NCBI GenBank assembly: GCA_013823325.1
Contig: PNLY01000018.1
Location: 1-64,000 of the forward strand
Source: Methylobacterium sp.
GTDB taxonomy: Bacteria > Pseudomonadota > Alphaproteobacteria > Rhizobiales > Beijerinckiaceae
Length of the DNA stretch: 64,000 nt
Direction: 5' to 3'
Part shown: positions 35,608 to 43,518 of the stretch, one piece after another
Layout of the letters: the number at the start of each line of letters is the position of its first letter
Numbering within the stretch: the first letter of the stretch is position 1
Program-made: the position numbers and the translations under genes
Notes under the pieces: generated by a model
What the model was told of the DNA's origin: nothing
The model's input: only the letters and a program-made list of their open reading frames with translations
Databases searched by the model: none

Positions 35608-36731
35608 CAGGCGATCCTGAAGCGCGCCAGCGCGTCGCGGTCGATCGCGATGCCGAGGCCCGGCCCCTGCGGCACGGCAAGCTTGCCGTCGATCAGCTGC
35701 GAGCCCTCGCCGACGATCGGATGGGTAAAGGCGTCGCGCAGCGGGTTCTGGTAGACCATGCACTCGAAGGTGCGGAAGGTCTCGGCCGCGGCGGCGAGCT
35801 GCAGGCTGGCGGCGACACAGATCGCGCCGGACCAGCCGACGTGCGGGGCATAGGCCGTGTTGAAGGCGGCTGCGAGTTCGCAGATGCGCCAGGTCTCGCT
35901 GATCCCGCCCGAGCGCGTCACGTCGGGCTGGATCAGCCCGAGGGAGCGATCCTGCAGCGACACCAGCGCGTCGCTTGCCACGAAGTCGCTCTCGCCGGCG
36001 GCGAGCCTGATCGGCAGATGCTGTGCGAGGCGGCGATAGCCGTCGCGATCCTGCGGCGCGATCGGCTCCTCGAAAAAGCCATAGCCGAGATCGGCCAGCG
36101 CCCGCCCGACGATCAGCGCATCGTCGACGTCATAGGCCCAGTTGGCATCGACATAGAGGGCGATGTCGTCGCCGGCGAGCTTGCGGACGAGTTTCGCGCG
36201 GGCGATCGCATCACGCAGCGGATGGCCGAGCTTGACCTTGATCTCGCGAAAGCCGGCCTTGAGCACGGCGTCGACTTCGGCCTCGACCGTCGCGTCGTCG
36301 AGCCAGTTGATCGAGGAGGCATAGGCTGCGACCTCCCTGCGGCCCATGCCGCCAAGCAGTCGGTGGATCGGCTGGCCTGCCTGCTTTCCGGCGATATCCC
36401 AGAGCGCGATGTCGACCGCCGCGATCGCCTCGATGATCTGGCCGCCCGGACGACCCGAGAGCGCGGCGCGCATCGCCTTCCAGAGCGCGCGCCGGTCAGC
36501 GGCATCGCGGCCGATCAGGCGCGGCACCAGCGCCTCCTCGATGAAGCGGGCATAGCCGGCCGCGCCGCGGCGGCAGAGCCCTTCGCCCAAACCGATGGTG
36601 CCGTCTTCAGTCTCGACCTCGACCACGACGATCTCGATCGCTGGATAGTCGCCCTGCGACGTCCGCTGGACCTTGGGCAGCGTCGCTCGCAGCGGATGCG
36701 CGGTGATCTTCGAGATGCGACTGGCCGACAT
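35607..36731 (-). CDS. Mandelate racemase/muconate lactonizing enzyme-family protein (probable sugar-acid dehydratase)
   Basis: A 374-residue enolase-superfamily enzyme. The catalytic residues fall at nearly the same positions as in mandelate racemase: Lys165 and Lys167 (IKVK), metal ligands Asp195, Glu221 and Glu247, and the Asp270-His297 dyad (IQPD, APHVGW). Having both KxK and the His-Asp dyad is typical of racemases and acid-sugar dehydratases such as galactonate or glucarate dehydratase. With a sugar importer and an SDR in the locus, dehydration of a sugar acid is the best guess. It is the first gene of the minus-strand arm, directly beside the operator at 36755-36771. Confidence 0.88.
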   Translation of the reverse strand: MSASRISKITAHPLRATLPKVQRTSQGDYPAIEIVVVEVETEDGTIGLGEGLCRRGAAGYARFIEEALVPRLIGRDAADRRALWKAMRAALSGRPGGQIIEAIAAVDIALWDIAGKQAGQPIHRLLGGMGRREVAAYASSINWLDDATVEAEVDAVLKAGFREIKVKLGHPLRDAIARAKLVRKLAGDDIALYVDANWAYDVDDALIVGRALADLGYGFFEEPIAPQDRDGYRRLAQHLPIRLAAGESDFVASDALVSLQDRSLGLIQPDVTRSGGISETWRICELAAAFNTAYAPHVGWSGAICVAASLQLAAAAETFRTFECMVYQNPLRDAFTHPIVGEGSQLIDGKLAVPQGPGLGIAIDRDALARFRIA

Positions 36732-36754
36732 GAAGCGGTGCCCTTCGGCTGCTC

Positions 36755-36771
36755 AACTTATCTGATAGGTT
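36755..36771. promoter_or_regulatory. FadR/GntR-type operator in the divergent promoter
   Basis: AACTTATC-T-GATAGGTT is a 17-base palindrome with one mismatch, 24 bases before the mandelate-racemase-family start and 56 before the gntR start. Size and symmetry suit FadR-subfamily GntR proteins. It overlaps GTTTAACAG (36769-36777), identical to one arm of the LacI operator at 26286-26303. Confidence 0.6.
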
Positions 36772-36826
36772 TAACAGTTGCCAAGCTGAGCGGCGTCTGT
36801 CAATGATCCCCAAACGGAGGTGATCG

Positions 36827-37618
36827 ATGAGCGATGCCGCTCCATCCTTGCTCGGTGGCGACGACCCATTCGCTGGCGGCGACGTCGTGCCGATGCGGCT
36901 CGGCGACGCCGTGATCCAGCGCATCACCCAGGCGATCCAGGATGGCAGGCTGAAGCCCGGCGACGCCCTGCCGTCGGAGGCGCGCATCGCGACCTCCTTC
37001 GGCGTCAGCAAGCCGATCGCCCGTGAGGCGATCCGCCAGCTCGCCGCGATGGGCGTCGTCCATATCCAGCAGGGCAAGCCGACCCGGGTGCAGGCGCTCG
37101 ACGCTGCTCCGCTCGACCGCTTCTATCGTTTTGCTGTGCGCGGCCGCGCCAATGGCCTGACCGAGGCGGTGGAGCTGCGCCGCATCCTCGAGCCACCGAT
37201 CGCCGCCCACAGCGCGGAGCGGCGCTCGACGGCGGATATCGAGAAGCTCGATCTTATTCTCGCCCGCATGGAAGACGCGCTCGGCCATGTGCCGCGCTGG
37301 ATCGAGGCCGATCTCGACTTCCACGAAGCAATCGCTGCCTCTTCCGGCAACCGCCTGCTCGATTTCCAGATCAGGGGCCTCAGGCCGGTGATCCGCGAGG
37401 TCATGGAGATCTTCAATTCGCGCGAGAAGCGCACCAAGGATGACTGGCGCCGCACCTATGAGCGGCACGTCCGCGTCGTCGAGGCCATCCGTGCCGGCGA
37501 TCCGGCCGCGGCTTTCGCCGCCATGAACAAGCATTTCGAAGCGGCCGAAGCCGCCATCGCGGAACTCGCGAGCCATCGGGAGGACAGGCATGAGCACGGA
37601 GACAAGGCTGAACCGTAG
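36827..37618 (+). CDS. GntR-family regulator, FadR/FCD subfamily
   Basis: A 263-residue regulator with an N-terminal winged helix (LGDAVIQRITQAIQDGRLKP, SEARIATSFGVSKPIAREAI) and a C-terminal all-helical FCD effector domain carrying likely metal ligands in DLDFHEAIAASSGN and YERHVRVVEAI. The start has a near-perfect Shine-Dalgarno, GGAGGTGAT. It is divergent from the sugar-acid enzyme operon and overlaps the following SBP gene by 29 bases, so it is the first gene of its own SBP-SBP-SDR operon. It probably senses a sugar acid. Confidence 0.9.
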   Translation: MSDAAPSLLGGDDPFAGGDVVPMRLGDAVIQRITQAIQDGRLKPGDALPSEARIATSFGVSKPIAREAIRQLAAMGVVHIQQGKPTRVQALDAAPLDRFYRFAVRGRANGLTEAVELRRILEPPIAAHSAERRSTADIEKLDLILARMEDALGHVPRWIEADLDFHEAIAASSGNRLLDFQIRGLRPVIREVMEIFNSREKRTKDDWRRTYERHVRVVEAIRAGDPAAAFAAMNKHFEAAEAAIAELASHREDRHEHGDKAEP

Positions 37619-38891
37619 GCAGTTTGGCGCCGGCATGCTCGGGTTGAGCTTCACGGCGCTTGGGACCGGAGGCGCCCGCGCGCAGCAGAGCGGGCCGTTC
37701 AACGTCTTTACCCATCGCGTCATGCAGACGGTCGCGACCGGCGCGCAGGGCGGCGACATCACCAAGGACTGGGCCGCCAAGAACGGCGTCAGCGTCCAGT
37801 GGACGACCTTCGACACCGGCCCGCTGCAGGAGCGGCTGTTTCGCGAGGCGAGCCTCGGCGAGACCTCGGTCGATATCGGCTTCGTCGTCAACACGCAGGT
37901 CGTGCCGCGCGCCGCGAGCCTGTTCGAGCCGCTCGACGACTATCTCAAGCGCGACCCGGTCGAGGACGTTGCCGACATCTTCCCCGGATTGATGCAAGGC
38001 ATGAATGTCGGCGGCAAGCAGCTCGCCGTGCCGTTCCGCCATGCCTCCTCGGGCCTGCATTACAACGAGGAGATCCTGGCAGAGAAGGGCTTTTCCAAGC
38101 CGCCGGCGACGATCGAGGAGATGATCGAGATCGCCAGGGCCTGCAGCTATCGCCGCGCCGACGGCACGCAGGTCGTCGGCCTGTGCACGCCGGGCGTGAC
38201 CTATCCCAATGTGATCGACCTCGCCCGCGCCTGGGACGGTGAGTTCATCACGCCGGATTTCAAATGCGCCGCCGACCAGCCGCCGATGCTGAACGCGATC
38301 AGGACCTTGCGCGAGCTGTTCCAGGCCAATGCCTTCCCGCGCAACTTCGCGACGCTCTCGCCCGAGGACGTCAATGTCTGGATGCAGCAGGGCCGGGCGG
38401 CGATGAGCTTGCAGAGCATGGGCCGCAACCGCATCTACAACGATCCGCAGAAGTCGAAATTCTCCGGCAAGATCAAGACGATCGCCGTGCCAGCCTCGAA
38501 GACATTGGCAGGCAAGTACGATGCCGCACCGGCCAAGGTCGAGTTCTGGGGCATGGTCATCCCCAAAAACGCCAAGCGCAAGGACCTCGCCTGGAGCTTC
38601 ATCAAGGCGATGGCCTCGAAGCAGGCGACCTTGAAGGCCGCGCTCAACGGCAACGGCCCGGTGCGCGCCTCGACCTATGCCGACCAGAGCTTCGCCGGGA
38701 CGGTCCCTTACGCCGCCGAGGAGCTGAAGGTGCTGAAGGTGGCGCGCGTGCCGCTGCCGGCCTTCGACGAGGCGGCGCGCGCCGGCGACCTCTTCAAGGA
38801 GGAGGCGGAGGCCGCTGTGCTCGGCATAAAGACGCCGGAAGAGGCGATGGCCTCGCTGGTCAAGCGCGTGCAGCCGCTGCTGCCGGCCTGA
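37590..38891 (+). CDS. Family-1 solute-binding protein, Tat-exported (first of a tandem pair)
   Basis: A 433-residue binding protein. The leader LNRRQFGAGMLGLSFTALG with its twin arginines indicates Tat export, cleaved near ARA-QQS. Its start lies inside the 3' end of gntR and has GGGAGG 6 bases before it. It is homologous to the next SBP and to 22083-23378, sharing the RLFREASLGE, PFRHAxxGLxYNE and TYADxxF segments. It would serve the permeases at 33915-35607, expressed from the opposite arm. Confidence 0.88.
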   Translation: MSTETRLNRRQFGAGMLGLSFTALGTGGARAQQSGPFNVFTHRVMQTVATGAQGGDITKDWAAKNGVSVQWTTFDTGPLQERLFREASLGETSVDIGFVVNTQVVPRAASLFEPLDDYLKRDPVEDVADIFPGLMQGMNVGGKQLAVPFRHASSGLHYNEEILAEKGFSKPPATIEEMIEIARACSYRRADGTQVVGLCTPGVTYPNVIDLARAWDGEFITPDFKCAADQPPMLNAIRTLRELFQANAFPRNFATLSPEDVNVWMQQGRAAMSLQSMGRNRIYNDPQKSKFSGKIKTIAVPASKTLAGKYDAAPAKVEFWGMVIPKNAKRKDLAWSFIKAMASKQATLKAALNGNGPVRASTYADQSFAGTVPYAAEELKVLKVARVPLPAFDEAARAGDLFKEEAEAAVLGIKTPEEAMASLVKRVQPLLPA

Positions 38892-38921
38892 CCGGCGGCA
38901 CGAGAGCCCGGAGGATATGTC

Positions 38922-40211
38922 ATGACCTTTCCGATCTCGCGCCGCCGCTTGGGCGCTCTCGCCGGTGCGGCCGTGGCCAAATCTGTCCTGCCCGGTCGTG
39001 TCTTCGCACAGGCGAAGACACTCACAGCCCTCGGCCATCGCGTGCACCAGACTGCCGCCACGACAGGGCCTGGCGGCGATGCGACCGAGGCCTTCCGCAA
39101 GGCGAGCGGAGCGAACCTGAACTGGGTCACCTTCGGCGACGTCAACGCCGTGCATGAGCGCTTATTGCGCGAGGCATCGCTGGCCGAGACGTCGATCGAC
39201 GTCGCCTATTTGGTCAATGGCCGCGCCGTGCCGCGCAATCTCAAGTTGTTCGAGCCGCTCGATGCGTTCATCAAGGAGGCGCCGATCGAGGCTTTCGACG
39301 ATTTCGCACCGGGGCTGATCGGCCCGCTCAAGGTCGATGGCGCCCTTCACGGCATCCCGGTCCGCCACGCCACCAATGCGCTGATCTACAATGAGGCACT
39401 GCTGGAGGAGCGCGGCATCAGCAAGCTGCCGGCAACCTTCGAGGAACTGGTCGAGACCGCCCGCAAACTCACCTTCAAGCGTGAGGACGGCACGCAGGTT
39501 CATGGCCTCGCCTTCACTGCCGTCTTCGCCTCGAACTTCCTGACGTTTTCGCGCTGCCTCGGCGGCGACTACATGACCGCCGACGGCAAGCTCACCGCCA
39601 GCGAGCCGGCCATGGTCAAGGCGCTGACCATCCTCGCCGATCTCTACAAAACCGGCGTGCTGCCGCGGAACTTCGCCACGGTGAACAATGAGGAGATCAC
39701 CACCTGGATGCAGCAGGGCAGGGCGGCGATGACCATCAACCCGTTCGCCCGGCTGGTCTCCTACAATGATCCGGCCAAGGGCAAATATGGCGGGCGCTTC
39801 AAGTCGCTGCTGCCGCCGATGGCCGCTGATCTTTCCGGCAAGCTCGCCTTCGCGCCGACGGTCGAGTTCTGGTCGCTGATGATCCCGAAGAACGCCAAGC
39901 AGAAGCCGCTTGCCTGGGAATTCATCCGCGCCCTGTCGTCGAGGGCCGGGACCACGGCGATGGCGCTCAACGGCAACGGCCCGACCCGGATCTCGACCTA
40001 TGCCGACGAGAAACTGAAGGCGGCGATGCCTTATGCCGCCGACGAGGCCGCGGCATTGAAGGCCTCGCGCATCCACTTGCCGGCCTTCGACGAGCAGGCC
40101 CGTGCCCATGACATCTTCGTCGAGGAGACGCAGGCCGCCGTGCTCGGCCGCAAGCCGCCGCAGCAGGCGATGGACGATGCCGTCGCCCGCGTGAAGCCGC
40201 TGCTCGGCTGA
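38922..40211 (+). CDS. Family-1 solute-binding protein, Tat-like leader (second of a tandem pair)
   Basis: A 429-residue binding protein with leader ISRRRLGALAGAAVAKSVLP and cleavage near FAQ-AKTL. Alignable to the preceding SBP through LxHRVxQT, ERLLREASLAETSIDVAYLV and GIPVRHATNALIYNEALLEE. The pair arose by duplication, and this copy appears closer to 22083-23378 in the VRHAT..YNEALLEE region. Two SBPs for one permease pair would widen the ligand range. GGAGG lies 7 bases upstream of the ATG. Confidence 0.88.
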   Translation: MTFPISRRRLGALAGAAVAKSVLPGRVFAQAKTLTALGHRVHQTAATTGPGGDATEAFRKASGANLNWVTFGDVNAVHERLLREASLAETSIDVAYLVNGRAVPRNLKLFEPLDAFIKEAPIEAFDDFAPGLIGPLKVDGALHGIPVRHATNALIYNEALLEERGISKLPATFEELVETARKLTFKREDGTQVHGLAFTAVFASNFLTFSRCLGGDYMTADGKLTASEPAMVKALTILADLYKTGVLPRNFATVNNEEITTWMQQGRAAMTINPFARLVSYNDPAKGKYGGRFKSLLPPMAADLSGKLAFAPTVEFWSLMIPKNAKQKPLAWEFIRALSSRAGTTAMALNGNGPTRISTYADEKLKAAMPYAADEAAALKASRIHLPAFDEQARAHDIFVEETQAAVLGRKPPQQAMDDAVARVKPLLG

Positions 40212-40963
40212 TGGCGGGCCAACTTTCGGGGCGCGTCGCCCTCGTCACCGGTGCGGCGCGCGGCATCGGGCTGGCGATCGCGACGCGGCTCGCCGAAGCC
40301 GGCGCGCATGCGATCATCCATGACCGGGACGCAGTGGCCGCTCATGCGGCCGTGGCCGATCTGCAGGCGAGAGACCTCGCGGCTTCGCCCTTGATCGCCG
40401 ATCTCGCCGAGGCTGCAGCTCCGTCCTCAATGGCGGCGGAACTGACGGCGAAAGGCACCGAGCCCGACATCCTCGTGCTCTGCGCCTCCGTCGAAATCCT
40501 GGAGAGCTGGGATGCGATCTCGGAGGCTGCGATGGCGGCTCAGACGCAGATCAATCTCCACGCGACGGTGCGGCTGCTGCAGGCTTTCCTGCCAGCTATG
40601 CTGGCACGCGGATCCGGCCGGGTGATCGCGATCGGCAGCGTGCAGGAGGCGCGCCCCAATCCGACGCATGTCTACTACGCCGCAACCAAGGCGGCGCAGA
40701 CCAACATGATCCTCAATCTGGCGCGGACCCTGCGCGCGCCTGATGTCACCTGCAACATCATTCAGCCCGGCGCGATCCTGACCGACCGCAACCGCGCCGT
40801 CCTGGCCCAGCCCGGACGGCAGGAACAGGTGCTGGCGCGCATCCCGCTCGGCCGGCTCGGCCGCGCCGATGATTGTGCCGGGATCGCCCTGCTGCTGTGC
40901 TCGCCCGAGGGCAGCTACATCAACGGCGCCGAGATCGCGGTCGATGGTGGGCTGCGGCTTTGA
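40211..40963 (+). CDS. Short-chain dehydrogenase/reductase
   Basis: A 250-residue SDR. Coenzyme motif TGAARGIG (13-20), Asp38 favouring NAD, Asn115, Ser143, Tyr156 and Lys160 (YYAATK). The usual NNAG motif is replaced by CAS (91-93), which is unusual but within the structural strand. The start codon overlaps the SBP stop (TGATG). It is the last gene of the GntR arm and probably acts on the same sugar acid or its ketone as the mandelate-racemase-family enzyme. Confidence 0.88.
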   Translation: MAGQLSGRVALVTGAARGIGLAIATRLAEAGAHAIIHDRDAVAAHAAVADLQARDLAASPLIADLAEAAAPSSMAAELTAKGTEPDILVLCASVEILESWDAISEAAMAAQTQINLHATVRLLQAFLPAMLARGSGRVIAIGSVQEARPNPTHVYYAATKAAQTNMILNLARTLRAPDVTCNIIQPGAILTDRNRAVLAQPGRQEQVLARIPLGRLGRADDCAGIALLLCSPEGSYINGAEIAVDGGLRL

Positions 40964-41003
40964 GGCCACACATGCTCCATCGCGAGAGCTTGGCGATTGA
41001 GCA

Positions 41004-41774
41004 TCAACAAGCCGCGACGGGATGGAAGCCAAAGATGCGTTGGATCGATCCGACCGCCGACCTTGGTGTATAGGCCCCGGACACGCCGCCGAGTGCGGTC
41101 GAGCGGACCGAGATATCCCATTCGAAGCCCTGGCCGAAGACCTGGATGCGATGGTGCATCTGGCGCGTGTCGGGATTGGCCACGACGATGCTGCGCGTCC
41201 GATCGAAGCCGATCCCGGCGATCGCGAGGGCCGCATGCACGTTCACATTGCGCGGAAACCGGGCGCAGGCGTCCCGTGTCGAACCCTCGAAGAGCACGCC
41301 TCGGGCGCTGGGGTCCGCGCCCAGGTTAGCTCCGTTCTTCGTCGTGGTTACGATCACCTGGTCGATCGCGTCGCGGCCGTCGCTGAGCCCGTCGAGCGCG
41401 AGAACCGCTCCATGCGGCACCAGCAGATGGGTGCCTGCGTCCTCAGCAGCGCGCCTGACGACGGTTTCCACTGCGGCGTCGGCGAGCGCCGATACGCTGA
41501 AGGCGCAGAGATCACCCTTCGCGAGCAGGTCAGCACCCAACCGGGCGACGACATCGGGATGAGCCGCCTCGATCACCAGATCCGTGGGGGCGGTGAGCGC
41601 GCGCCGAATGTCGGTGGTGAGATGTTCGCGCAGGCGCGTTGCGTCGGCAGGTGGCGCGAAGTGCTCGTCGACCAGCACGTAGTCCACTGCAGCGAGATTC
41701 TGGGTGACGATAGCGTCGAAGATCGCCTGGCCGATGACGCCTGCTCCGATGAGCCCGACCCGCTGGTAGTTCAT
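41004..41774 (-). CDS. Aspartate dehydrogenase-like protein (AspDH/NadX family)
   Basis: A 256-residue protein with Rossmann motif VGLIGAGVIGQAI at the N-terminus and the AspDH domain (VPHGAVLALDGL, GSTRDACARFPRNVNVHAAL, QMHHRIQVFG). AspDH interconverts L-aspartate and iminosuccinate/oxaloacetate plus ammonia with NAD(P). It lies on the opposite strand from the transporter but carries the same operator (41830-41848), so it belongs to the GntR regulon with the GltI-type importer, dehydratase and aminotransferase. In the reductive direction it could trap iminosuccinate as aspartate. Confidence 0.85.
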   Translation of the reverse strand: MNYQRVGLIGAGVIGQAIFDAIVTQNLAAVDYVLVDEHFAPPADATRLREHLTTDIRRALTAPTDLVIEAAHPDVVARLGADLLAKGDLCAFSVSALADAAVETVVRRAAEDAGTHLLVPHGAVLALDGLSDGRDAIDQVIVTTTKNGANLGADPSARGVLFEGSTRDACARFPRNVNVHAALAIAGIGFDRTRSIVVANPDTRQMHHRIQVFGQGFEWDISVRSTALGGVSGAYTPRSAVGSIQRIFGFHPVAAC

Positions 41775-41829
41775 GTGCCTCTTCCCTGTCCCGGATTTAG
41801 CAGAGCGGTCCGGCCAGCGGCGCTCTGAT

Positions 41830-41848
41830 TCTAGCGATTAACGATAAT
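41830..41848 (-). promoter_or_regulatory. GntR-type operator before the AspDH-like gene
   Basis: TCTAGCGAT-T-AACGATAAT matches the perfect operator at 42728-42746 at 15 of 19 positions, including the TAGCGATTA core. It lies 56 bases before the AspDH-like start, in the gap between it and the gntR stop. Confidence 0.6.
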
Positions 41849-41897
41849 ATGATTACGCATGAAGCACGCATGGCTGGCGCTTCCCCGGCAGGCGGCG

Positions 41898-42563
41898 CTA
41901 GGCCTTCGGCGTAAGGCTGTCGACGAGCAGGTCGCCCGTGGCGAGAACGTGCTTGCGCAGGAGGTCGCAGGCCCGCTCGACGTCGCGCATCTCGCAGAGC
42001 GTCAGAATGCTGCGATGCTCGGCTTGGGACTGCTCGAGATGATGCGTTTGCTCCCAAGTGTAGCGCAGATAGCGCTCGAAGTTCATCCGCAGTGTCTCGA
42101 TCATCTCCAGCGTGCGCGGACGCCTCGCCGGCGCATAGAGGATCTGGTGGAAGCGGCCGTTCAGCAGGATCTTGGCGTCGACGGCTGTGGCGGTGTCGAG
42201 CTCGTCGAGCACCTTTGCAGCGGCAAGAAAATTGGCGCGCACCATGTTGGGGATCGCCCAGCGCAGGGCCTGGCATTCCAGGATCGCGCGCAACTGGCTG
42301 ATTTCCCAGGCCTCGTCGCGACTCATCACGGCGACGGCGACGCCGCGACGCGGCTCGGCCGTCAGGAAGCCCTCGCCGACGAGCTGCTTGAAGGCCTCGC
42401 GTACGATCATCTGGCTCACGCCGAACTGCGTGGCGATGGCGTCCTGCCGCAGCCGCTCGCCGCCCGGCAGCCGGTTGCGGAGGATGGCGGCGCGTAGATC
42501 GTCGGCGACGACCGCTGCGGCCGACCGGCTGTCCCGGCGCGAGGCCGGATCCACGATTCTCAT
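41898..42563 (-). CDS. GntR-family regulator, FCD subfamily
   Basis: A 221-residue regulator. Winged helix with ADDLRAAILRNRLPGGERLR and IATQFGVSQMIVREAFKQLV, then an FCD domain with LNGRFHQILYAP and SQAEHRSILTLC as probable metal/ligand residues. The ATG at 42563 is chosen; a TTG nine bases upstream is possible. A half-site of the TAGCGAT operator lies about 30 bases before its start, suggesting autoregulation. It lies between the AspDH-like gene and the divergent HAD-Glt-type operon and probably controls both. Confidence 0.9.
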   Translation of the reverse strand: MRIVDPASRRDSRSAAAVVADDLRAAILRNRLPGGERLRQDAIATQFGVSQMIVREAFKQLVGEGFLTAEPRRGVAVAVMSRDEAWEISQLRAILECQALRWAIPNMVRANFLAAAKVLDELDTATAVDAKILLNGRFHQILYAPARRPRTLEMIETLRMNFERYLRYTWEQTHHLEQSQAEHRSILTLCEMRDVERACDLLRKHVLATGDLLVDSLTPKA

Positions 42564-42593
42564 AGGGTCCAAACGATGTCCGCCCTGTGCGTG

Positions 42594-42602
42594 ATTAGCG
42601 AT
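42594..42602 (-). promoter_or_regulatory. Half-site of the GntR operator before gntR
   Basis: ATTAGCGAT is identical to the left arm of the palindrome at 42728-42746; the other arm is not conserved. It sits 31 bases upstream of the gntR start codon, so weak autoregulation is plausible. Confidence 0.4.
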
Positions 42603-42727
42603 TTGAAGGCGTCAATTGCCCTCCTTTTCAGCGAGCTGCTTTCATAAGTCAATCGGCGCAGCAGGGCGGGATACACCCAGAAGCTCCCTGGTGCGCAGCC
42701 GAGTTGTGGGGAGTTGACGGTTTTCAT

Positions 42728-42746
42728 ATTAGCGATTATCGCTAAT
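42728..42746 (+). promoter_or_regulatory. Perfect GntR-type operator before the HAD/amino-acid importer operon
   Basis: ATTAGCGAT-T-ATCGCTAAT is a perfect 19-base palindrome (9-base arms) 31 bases before the HAD start. Related sites occur at 41830-41848 and, as a half-site, at 42594-42602, all around the gntR gene and nowhere else that I noticed. Confidence 0.8.
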
Positions 42747-42776
42747 TCATTCCAGCTTGAACGGAACGGTTTTCCA

Positions 42777-43481
42777 ATGCTTCGCTTGTCCGACTTCGAC
42801 GCCGTCACCTTCGACGTCTATGGCACCCTGATCGATTGGGAGCCGTCGATCGTCGCCTTTCTGCAGGCCTGGGCGCAGGAGCAGCGGGTGACCGCGAGCG
42901 GCGACGAGCTGATCATGTCCTTCGACCGTGCCCGCGCCGCGATCCAGAAGGAGCGCCCGGCCCATCTCTATCCCGATGTCCTGCGCCGCTGCTTCGACAG
43001 GATCTCGGCCGATTACGGCGTCGCGGTCGATCCCGCCTGGCGTGAGGCCTTCTCGCGGACGCCGCACGATTGGCCGGCCTATGCCGACACGGAGGCTGGA
43101 TTGAAGGCGCTGCAGGCGCGCGCCAGGATCGGGGCGCTGTCGAACATCGACAACGCCTCGCTCGCCTCGTCCTGCGCCAAGATGAGCATCCGTTTCGACA
43201 TCATCGTCACGGCCGAGCGCGTCGGCGCCTACAAGCCCAGTGACGAGCATTTCGCCACGGCACTGGCCGATCTCGACGCAGTCGGGATCCCGCGGCAGCG
43301 CGTCCTCCATGTCGGCCAGAGCCTTCGCGCCGACATCACGCCCGCCAACAGGCTCGGGCTCAAATCGGCCTGGATCAACCGGCCGAACCGCCTGCTTGGG
43401 CTGTCCGGGGAGGGGGCGGCCGAGGCCCGGCCGGACCTGACGGTGTCGAGCCTCGCGGAGCTGCTCGAAGCCATCGCCTGA
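42777..43481 (+). CDS. HAD-superfamily hydrolase, haloacid dehalogenase type II-like
   Basis: A 234-residue HAD protein with motif I FDAVTFDVYGTLIDWEP (nucleophile Asp13), LSNIDNASL, lysine in VGAYKPSDEHF and a C-terminal VGQSLRADITPANRLG. FDVYGT is characteristic of L-2-haloacid dehalogenases, but the segment after SN (IDNAS) differs from the dehalogenase SNG, so a phosphatase is also possible. It is the first gene of the operator-controlled operon, 37 bases before the binding-protein gene, so presumably acts on the imported amino-acid-like compound or a by-product. Confidence 0.84.
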   Translation: MLRLSDFDAVTFDVYGTLIDWEPSIVAFLQAWAQEQRVTASGDELIMSFDRARAAIQKERPAHLYPDVLRRCFDRISADYGVAVDPAWREAFSRTPHDWPAYADTEAGLKALQARARIGALSNIDNASLASSCAKMSIRFDIIVTAERVGAYKPSDEHFATALADLDAVGIPRQRVLHVGQSLRADITPANRLGLKSAWINRPNRLLGLSGEGAAEARPDLTVSSLAELLEAIA

Positions 43482-43518
43482 AGCTTGCGATCAACCGACA
43501 ACGACAATGGAGCAGGAC

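Noticed and set aside
38875-38905. A possible hairpin between the two tandem binding-protein genes
   Set aside because: Only about five pairs (GCCGG/CCGGC) form, weak compared with the other SBP-associated stems.
37413-39155. A 580-codon minus-strand open frame opposite the tandem binding proteins
   Set aside because: It is antisense to gntR and the two SBPs, which have leaders, ribosome-binding sites and homologues; the antisense product has none.
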